Of a stretch of 64,000 nt of DNA, positions 58,681 through 64,000 are shown in pieces. The stretch is from positions 620,001 through 684,000 of the forward strand of contig NZ_JBEDNQ010000001.1 in assembly GCF_040105385.1 (NCBI RefSeq). Direction: 5' to 3'. The DNA comes from Pseudonocardia nematodicida (GTDB lineage Bacteria; Actinomycetota; Actinomycetes; Mycobacteriales; Pseudonocardiaceae). The notes beneath the pieces were generated by a model. The model was not told the DNA's origin. It ran no database searches and saw only the letters and a program-made list of their open reading frames with translations. The number at the start of each line of letters is the position of its first letter. The first letter of the stretch is position 1. The position numbers and the translations under genes are program-made.

Positions 58681-59817
58681 GTGACCGATCGAATCCGCAC
58701 CACGCACGTCGGGAGCCTGCCGCGCCCGGCCGACCTGCTCGAGATGATCAACGCACACGACCGGGGGCAGAAGGTCGACGAGGTCGAGCTGGCCCGGGTG
58801 GTCGAACGCTCGGTGCACGCGGCCGTCCGGACCCAGGTCGAGGTCGGCATCGACGTCGTCAGCGACGGCGAGATGAGCAAGATCGGGTACGCGACCTATC
58901 TCCGGCACCGGATGAGCGGCTTCGAGATCGGGGACGCGCCGCGCGCCACCCCGGCCGACCTCGACGCCTACCCGGAGTACAAGGAGCGGCTGCACCGCTC
59001 CGGGGCCACCGTGTCCTACCTGCGGCCGATCTGCCGGGCCCCGATCTCCTACACCGACCGCAAGCCGCTCGAGACCGACCTGAGCACCCTGCACGCCGCG
59101 ATGGACGCGGCCGGCGCGTCGTCGGCGTTCATGAACGCCCCCTCCCCCGGCATCGTCGCGCTGTTCCAGCCGAACGAGTTCTACCCCGACGAGGACACCT
59201 ACCTCGACGCGATCGCCGCGGCGCTCAAGACCGAGTACGACGCGATCGTCGCCGCCGGGTTCGACCTGCAGATCGACGCGCCGGACCTGGGGATGGGCCG
59301 GCACAACAAGTACAAGCACCTCACCGACGAGCAGTTCCTCGCCCGGGCCGAGGTACTGGTCGAGGTGCTCGACCACGCGCTGCGCGACGTGCCCCGCGAG
59401 CGCATCCGGATGCACCTGTGCTGGGGCAACTACGAGGGACCGCACACCTTCGACATCGCGGTGGAGAAGGTCGCCGGGCTGGTGCTGCGGGCCAAGCCCG
59501 CGACCATCCTGTGCGAGGCGGCGAACCCGCGGCACGGCAACGACTGGGCGGGCTGGGCCGCGCAGCGGATCCCGGACGACACGGTGCTCTGCCCCGGCGT
59601 CATCGACACCACGACGAACTTCGTCGAGCACCCGAACCTGGTCGCCGAGCGGATCCTGCGCTACACCGACATCGTCGGGCGGGACCGGGTGATGGCCGGG
59701 ACGGACTGCGGGTTCGGCACCTTCGCCGGCTGGGGCGGCGTCGTCGAGGAACTGGCGTGGGAGAAGCTGCGCTCGCTGGTCGAGGGCGCCGCGGTGGCGT
59801 CGGCGAAGCTCTGGTGA
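58681..59817 (+). CDS. MetE-like (cobalamin-independent methionine synthase family) zinc protein
   Basis: 378 aa, matching only the catalytic half of MetE. HVGSLPRP at the start and the zinc ligands His245, Cys247 (RMHLCWGNYEG) and Cys343 (TDCGFGTF) are present, so zinc-activated thiol alkylation is chemically possible. The N-terminal folate/homocysteine-binding half of true MetE is missing. Relatives include epoxyalkane:CoM transferase and uncharacterised proteins in catabolic clusters. Here, after the GntR gene, it may transfer a methyl or alkyl group from a pathway compound to a thiol or folate (inference). Confidence 0.78.
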   Translation: MTDRIRTTHVGSLPRPADLLEMINAHDRGQKVDEVELARVVERSVHAAVRTQVEVGIDVVSDGEMSKIGYATYLRHRMSGFEIGDAPRATPADLDAYPEYKERLHRSGATVSYLRPICRAPISYTDRKPLETDLSTLHAAMDAAGASSAFMNAPSPGIVALFQPNEFYPDEDTYLDAIAAALKTEYDAIVAAGFDLQIDAPDLGMGRHNKYKHLTDEQFLARAEVLVEVLDHALRDVPRERIRMHLCWGNYEGPHTFDIAVEKVAGLVLRAKPATILCEAANPRHGNDWAGWAAQRIPDDTVLCPGVIDTTTNFVEHPNLVAERILRYTDIVGRDRVMAGTDCGFGTFAGWGGVVEELAWEKLRSLVEGAAVASAKLW

Positions 59818-59822
59818 GCGGC

Positions 59823-60098
59823 ATGGAGTTCCTGGTGCGGACCGTGAACCTGCTCCCCGCCGACACCGATCCGTCCGAACGCGACCGGTTGCGCAAGGGT
59901 GAACGCGCCCGCGCGGACGAGCTGCGGGCGGCGGGAATGCTGAAGCGGCTGTGGCGGGTCCCGGGTCGCAACGCGACGGTGCAGCTCTACGAGGCGGCCG
60001 ACGCCACCGAGCTGCACGCGGCACTCGCGTCGTTGCCGATGTTCCCCTGGATGGAGATCACGGTGGAACCCCTCGCGACCCACCCGCAGGAGCAGTGA
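59823..60098 (+). CDS. Muconolactone delta-isomerase-like protein
   Basis: 91 aa, the right size for the family. MEFLVRTVNLLPADTDP and WRVPGRNATVQLYEAADATELHAALASLPMFPWM match the ferredoxin-like fold of CatC proteins. CatC acts in ortho-cleavage, which this cluster otherwise lacks, so it may isomerise another lactone such as a pyrone-dicarboxylate relative. ATG 59823 is chosen; GTG 59814, overlapping the previous stop, would add three residues. Confidence 0.75.
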   Translation: MEFLVRTVNLLPADTDPSERDRLRKGERARADELRAAGMLKRLWRVPGRNATVQLYEAADATELHAALASLPMFPWMEITVEPLATHPQEQ

Positions 60099-60102
60099 CC
60101 TC

Positions 60103-60840
60103 ATGGGCACCGTCGTCCTGCTGGCCGGAGCCTGGCACGGCGGGTGGGCCTGGGGCCGGGTCGCCCCGCGGCTGCGGGCCGCCGGGCACCACGTCCTGAC
60201 CCCGACCCTGACCGGGGTCAGCGACCGGGCGCACCTGCTGCACCCCGGCGTCGGGCTGGGCACGCACGTCCAGGACGTGGTCGCCCAGCTCGACGCCGAG
60301 GACCTCGACGACGTCGTGCTGGTCGGGCACAGCTACACCGGCCAGGTCGTCACCGCGGTCGCCGACGCCCGGCCCGGCCGGATCGCCCACCGGGTGTACC
60401 TCGACGCCTTCGTCGGCGACGACGGCGAGGCGGCGATCGACCTGCTGCCCCCCGAGGTCGCGGTGCACTACCGCGAGTCGGTGCAGGGGCCCGGGCACGG
60501 CTGGCTCATCCCCGTCCGTCCGCTGGAGAAGCTCGGGGTGACCGACCCCGCCGACCTGGCGTGGCTCACGGCCCGGCTGACCCCGCACCCGTGGCGGGCC
60601 TTCACCGAGCCGCTCGCGGTGACCGGTGCGCACACCGGCGTCCCAGCGACCTTCGTCGAGTGCACGGACTGGATGCGGGTGTTCCGGCCGCACGCCGAGC
60701 GCGCCCGCGCGGCCGGCTGGCCGGTGCACGAGATCGCCACCGGGCACGAGGCGATGGTGACCGCGCCGGACGAGCTCGCGAGGATCCTGGGGGAGGTCCT
60801 CGCCACCACGGCGACCCCCGCAACGGCCGCCGCCGGCTGA
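60103..60840 (+). CDS. Alpha/beta hydrolase, EstC-like
   Basis: 245 aa. An oxyanion segment LLAGAWHGGWAWG precedes the nucleophile elbow GHSYTG (Ser near residue 77), and the likely base is His in ATGHEAMVT. The build resembles salicylic-acid-binding-protein/methylesterase-like hydrolases. Following the CatC-like gene by 4 bases, it may hydrolyse an ester or enol-lactone of the aromatic pathway. Substrate not determined. Confidence 0.8.
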   Translation: MGTVVLLAGAWHGGWAWGRVAPRLRAAGHHVLTPTLTGVSDRAHLLHPGVGLGTHVQDVVAQLDAEDLDDVVLVGHSYTGQVVTAVADARPGRIAHRVYLDAFVGDDGEAAIDLLPPEVAVHYRESVQGPGHGWLIPVRPLEKLGVTDPADLAWLTARLTPHPWRAFTEPLAVTGAHTGVPATFVECTDWMRVFRPHAERARAAGWPVHEIATGHEAMVTAPDELARILGEVLATTATPATAAAG

Positions 60841-60935
60841 CCGTCTCCCCCACCCCACCGGAGCCCGGGGCGGGTGCAGGGGCGGGTGTCGGGGAACACG
60901 CGTCGGCGGCGGCGCCGCGCCGCTACCGTGCTGCG

Positions 60936-61448
60936 ATGGCCGATCCGCTCTCCCTCGACCGGTTCAACACCGCCGCTCCCGAGGAGCTGCGCGCACCGCT
61001 GCGGGCCTGCGCCACCTCGTCGTCCTGGGCCGAGGGACTGCTGGCCGGGCGCCCCTACGCCTCGGTCGGCGACGCCGTCGGCGCGGCGCGGGACGGGATC
61101 CTCGCGCTGGCCCCGGCCGAGATCGACGCCGTGCTGGCCGGCCACCCGCGCATCGGCGAGCGCCCCGGCGCCGCGCACGCCGACGGTGCCGCGCACTCCC
61201 GCCGCGAACAGTCCGGTGTGGACGCCGGGGACACCGACGTCGCGACCCGGCTCGCCGCGGGCAACGCGGCCTACGAGGACCGCTTCGGACACGTGTTCCT
61301 GATCCGCGCCGCGGGCCGGGACGCACCGGAGATCCTCGCCGAGCTGGAGCGCCGGATGGGCAACGACCCGGAGACCGAGCGCTCCGAGGCCGCCGGCCAG
61401 CTCGCCGAGATCACCGCGCTGCGCGTGCAGGGGATGCTGGCCGGATGA
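60936..61448 (+). CDS. uraD: 2-oxo-4-hydroxy-4-carboxy-5-ureidoimidazoline (OHCU) decarboxylase
   Basis: 170 aa, third step of urate breakdown to (S)-allantoin. The catalytic His is in GHPRIGERP and the Ser/Glu-containing SRREQSGV follows; DRFGHVFLIRAAGRDAPEIL is also characteristic. ATG 60936 begins at conserved sequence. It starts a compact three-gene urate operon and overlaps uraH by 4 bases. Confidence 0.92.
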   Translation: MADPLSLDRFNTAAPEELRAPLRACATSSSWAEGLLAGRPYASVGDAVGAARDGILALAPAEIDAVLAGHPRIGERPGAAHADGAAHSRREQSGVDAGDTDVATRLAAGNAAYEDRFGHVFLIRAAGRDAPEILAELERRMGNDPETERSEAAGQLAEITALRVQGMLAG

Positions 61449-61774
61449 GCAGCTTCTCCACCCACGTCCTGGACGCCGCGCACGGCGCGCCCGCTGCCGG
61501 CGTCCCGGTGGCACTGTCGGTGCGCGACGGCGGCGGCTGGGCCCCGCTGGCGTCCGGCACCACCGACGACGACGGCCGCTGGCGCGCCCCGGACGACGCC
61601 GCCCTGACCGCCGGTACCGACCACCGGATCGTCTTCGACACCGCCGCCCACCTCGGGCCGGACGCCTTCTACCCCGAGGTCGCCGTCGTCTTCCGCCCGG
61701 CGACGACCAGCCGGCACCACCACGTCCCGCTGCTGCTGTCGCCGTTCTCGTACTCCACCTACCTCGGGAGCTGA
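61445..61774 (+). CDS. uraH: 5-hydroxyisourate hydrolase (transthyretin-like)
   Basis: 109 aa, normal length. STHVLDAAHGAPAAGVPVAL and the C-terminal HHHVPLLLSPFSYSTYLGS mark the family. Catalytic histidines in THVLD and YHVPL-like positions are present, but the usual C-terminal tetrapeptide YRGS reads YLGS; the arginine is replaced by leucine. The enzyme hydrolyses 5-hydroxyisourate before UraD acts. 3 bases separate it from the uricase gene. Confidence 0.9.
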   Translation: MSSFSTHVLDAAHGAPAAGVPVALSVRDGGGWAPLASGTTDDDGRWRAPDDAALTAGTDHRIVFDTAAHLGPDAFYPEVAVVFRPATTSRHHHVPLLLSPFSYSTYLGS

Positions 61775-61777
61775 CCC

Positions 61778-62671
61778 GTGCCCGTCCTCGGCCACACCCA
61801 GTACGGCAAGGCGGAGGTCCGCGTCGTCCGCCTGTTCCGCGACACCGACCCGCACGGCATCGCCGACCACAACGTCTCGGTCGCGCTGTCCGGGGACTTC
61901 GCCGACACCCACCTGAGCGGGGACAACTCGCGCGTCCTCACCACCGACGCGATCAAGAACACGGTGAACGCCTTCGCGAAGGAGCACGGCGACGCCGCCC
62001 GCACCCCGGAGATGTTCGGCCTGGTCCTGGCCCGGCACTTCACCGAGCTCCCCCAGGTCGCCCGGGCCCGGGTGAACCTGGAGACCTACCCGTGGCGACG
62101 CCTGGACGCCGGCGGTGTGCCGCACCCGCACGCGTTCGCCCGCGACGGGAGCCACGTCCGCACCACGACCGTCACCCGGACCGCCGACGACGCCGAGTGG
62201 GTCGTCTCCGGGATCCGCGGGCTCACCGTGCTCAAGACGACCGACTCGGAGTTCCACGGGTTCCTGACCGAGCGCTACACCACGCTGGCGCCCACCGACG
62301 ACCGTGTGATGGCCACCGAGGTCACCGCGCAGTGGTGGCACGGGACGCTCCCCGACGATCCCGACGCCGCGCACGTCGCCGTGCTGGACGCGCTGACCTC
62401 GGCGTTCGCCGGTCACCACAGCCTGGCGCTGCAGCAGACCCTGTTCGCGATGGGCTCGGCGGCGCTGACCGCGGTGCCCGGGATCGGTGAGATCCGGCTG
62501 TCGCTGCCGAACAAGCACCACTTCCTCGTCGACCTCTCGCCGTTCGGGCTGGACAACCCCGGCGAGGTGTTCCACGCCGACGACCGGCCCTACGGGCTGA
62601 TCGAGGCGACCGTCCGGCGCGACGACACCCCCGACCCGGGCGACGCGTTCGACCCGGGTCAGGGGTGGTGA
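61778..62671 (+). CDS. Urate oxidase (uricase)
   Basis: 297 aa cofactor-free oxidase turning urate into 5-hydroxyisourate. The catalytic Lys is in GKAEVRVVR, the Thr in TTDAIKNTVNAFAKEHG and the His in LPNKHHFLVDLSPFG. The GTG start is 61778. Gene order uraD-uraH-uricase gives the whole urate-to-allantoin route. No allantoinase is in the window. Its stop abuts the convergent binding-protein stop with no gap. Confidence 0.94.
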   Translation: MPVLGHTQYGKAEVRVVRLFRDTDPHGIADHNVSVALSGDFADTHLSGDNSRVLTTDAIKNTVNAFAKEHGDAARTPEMFGLVLARHFTELPQVARARVNLETYPWRRLDAGGVPHPHAFARDGSHVRTTTVTRTADDAEWVVSGIRGLTVLKTTDSEFHGFLTERYTTLAPTDDRVMATEVTAQWWHGTLPDDPDAAHVAVLDALTSAFAGHHSLALQQTLFAMGSAALTAVPGIGEIRLSLPNKHHFLVDLSPFGLDNPGEVFHADDRPYGLIEATVRRDDTPDPGDAFDPGQGW

Positions 62672-64000
62672 TCAGGGCCGGTCGAGCCAGGTCGTCGCGT
62701 AGAACATGTCCCGGCCGATGTAGCGCTCGACGCCCTTCACCGCCGGGTCCGCCACCGTCGACAGGTAGCCACGCGAGATCCACGCCAGTGGAAGGTCCTC
62801 GGTCACCAGCCGTTCGATCTCCTGGTAGGACCGGGTGCGCTCGGCGTCGTCCGCGGTCCGTGCGGCGGTGTCGACCAGCGCGTCGACCTCAGGATTGGTG
62901 TAGCCGCCGTAGTTGATGTTGCCCTCGCTGCTGACCAGGTTCCCGACGAACGGGAACGGGTTGTCGAACGAGGTCACGTTGCTGGCCAGGTCGAAGTTGC
63001 CGCTCTGCACGACCTGGGACGAGTACTGGGCGAGGTCGTAGAACTCGACGTCGATCGTGATGCCGACGGCCGCCATCTGGGCCTGGATCGCCTCCCCCAG
63101 CGGACGCCGGGGGCTGGTGAGGGTGAACAGGAACGACGGGTCGCCACCGTCGGCCCGGTACTCCTCGACGAGCTGCCGGGCACGGTCCGGATCCGTGCCC
63201 GGCCACTCCTTCGCCGCCTGCTCCGTGTGGAACGGGCTGCTCGCCTCGAACAGGCTCGTCGCGGGGACCAGGTTGTTGTTGTAGAGGCTCGCGCTCAGCC
63301 CGTTCGTGTCGATGGCCCGCACCACGGCCTCGCGCATCCGGCGGTCGTCGAACGGGGCCTTGGTGACGTTGAAGTGCAGCACCTCGCCCCCGTTGCCAGG
63401 TCCGTAGTAGACGTTCATCCCCGGGTCCTCGACCGCCCGGACCAGCTCCGGGTTGTAGGCGGCGAAGATCAGGTCGACGTCCCGGTTCTGGATCGAGGCG
63501 TAGCGGGTCTCGTTGTCGGGCAGCGGCCGGAACTCGAGCCGGTCCAGCCTCGGCAGACCCTCCTGCCAGTAGTCGGGGTTGCGTTCGAGCACCATCCGGG
63601 AGTCCTGTACCCACTCCACCAGCCGGAACGGTCCGGCCCCCACCGGGTTCCGGCCGATGTCGTCACCGCGCTCGGCCAGCGCCGCCGGGGACACGATCAC
63701 CCCGAGCGCCCCGAAGAACAGCGACTGTCCGAACAGGACCGGGAACGACCCGAGCGGCTGGTCGAGCACGAACTCGACCGTCAGCGGGTCCACCGCCCGC
63801 ATGCCGGTGATCTGCTGGGCGAAGCGGTGCGCCGGCGACGAGGTGGTGTCGATGTGCCGCTGCACGTTGAGGACCACCGCCTCGGCGTCGAGCGGGGTCC
63901 CGTCGCTGAACCTCACGTCGGGCCGCAGGCCCATCCGCCAGGTGCGCCCGTCGTCGACGGTCTCCATCGACTCGGCCAGGTAGGGCTCGGCGCTGCCGTC
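62672..64000 (-). CDS. ABC transporter substrate-binding protein (SBP_bac_5), N-terminus beyond the window
   Basis: At least 442 aa; the frame is still open at base 64000, so signal peptide and start are missing. FSDGTPLDAEAVVLNVQRHI, NPVGAGPFRLVEW and the C-terminus RYIGRDMFYATTWLDRP are the family landmarks. It is clearly paralogous to the binding protein at 50648-52270, with matching segments throughout. Adjacent to the urate operon, it may serve a second uptake system whose other genes lie to the right. Confidence 0.9.
   Translation of the reverse strand, partial: DGSAEPYLAESMETVDDGRTWRMGLRPDVRFSDGTPLDAEAVVLNVQRHIDTTSSPAHRFAQQITGMRAVDPLTVEFVLDQPLGSFPVLFGQSLFFGALGVIVSPAALAERGDDIGRNPVGAGPFRLVEWVQDSRMVLERNPDYWQEGLPRLDRLEFRPLPDNETRYASIQNRDVDLIFAAYNPELVRAVEDPGMNVYYGPGNGGEVLHFNVTKAPFDDRRMREAVVRAIDTNGLSASLYNNNLVPATSLFEASSPFHTEQAAKEWPGTDPDRARQLVEEYRADGGDPSFLFTLTSPRRPLGEAIQAQMAAVGITIDVEFYDLAQYSSQVVQSGNFDLASNVTSFDNPFPFVGNLVSSEGNINYGGYTNPEVDALVDTAARTADDAERTRSYQEIERLVTEDLPLAWISRGYLSTVADPAVKGVERYIGRDMFYATTWLDRP

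Overview
The window is about 75% G+C, its genes often start with GTG, and neighbouring genes commonly overlap by 4 bases (GTGA/ATGA). With mycothiol-type enzymes, a QYGG-rich membrane protein and a VirS/MymA-like locus, this points to a high-GC actinomycete; gene style and content suggest a Pseudonocardia-like member of the Pseudonocardiaceae (inference). About 60 protein genes are supported. I found no rRNA, tRNA, CRISPR array or transposase.

Layout. 0.2-4.8 kb: a carotenoid-type operon (polyprenyl diphosphate synthase, CrtT-like methyltransferase, CrtU-like desaturase, Rieske protein). 4.9-9.5 kb: an AraC regulator divergent from a flavin monooxygenase, an SDR and an alpha/beta hydrolase, a shortened relative of the mycobacterial virS/mymA locus, with tandem half-sites between them. 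9.4-28.4 kb: mixed chromosomal genes, including a PQQ-dehydrogenase-like lipoprotein, mtnA, a flavoprotein dehydrogenase, a four-CBS protein, bifunctional putA with an upstream palindrome, a PIG-L deacetylase, a paired MEDS-STAS/MEDS-ATPase regulatory module, and an alcohol dehydrogenase/TetR/benzoylformate decarboxylase group.

28.4-41.5 kb: nitrogen and purine salvage. A xanthine-dehydrogenase-type enzyme, a guanine/8-oxoguanine deaminase-like amidohydrolase and a divergent PucR regulator are followed by a second YidC and a complete urease operon (ureABCFGD) with a GlnR-like operator. The uric acid steps (uraD, uraH, uricase) lie apart at 60.9-62.7 kb.

41.6-57.8 kb: a 16-gene minus-strand catabolic operon. 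In transcription order it encodes a GalB-type hydratase, a phthalate-dioxygenase-like Rieske oxygenase, a 7Fe ferredoxin, a five-gene oligopeptide-type ABC transporter, MaoC hydratase, acyl-CoA dehydrogenase, SDR, amidohydrolase, acyl-CoA ligase, MFS transporter and LigAB ring-cleavage dioxygenase. A GntR regulator with a MetE-like zinc protein, a muconolactone-isomerase-like protein and a hydrolase diverges from it across a perfect palindrome. Together they look like uptake, CoA activation/beta-oxidation, ring hydroxylation or demethylation, and 4,5-(meta) cleavage of an aromatic acid whose identity the sequence does not settle. The window ends inside a second peptide-type binding protein.

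A second theme is short hairpin DNA. Near-perfect palindromes sit at gene ends, one carrying both convergent stop codons. One repeat family has three copies inside coding sequence: one in the linker of the fused XDH protein and two in UreF, read in different frames.
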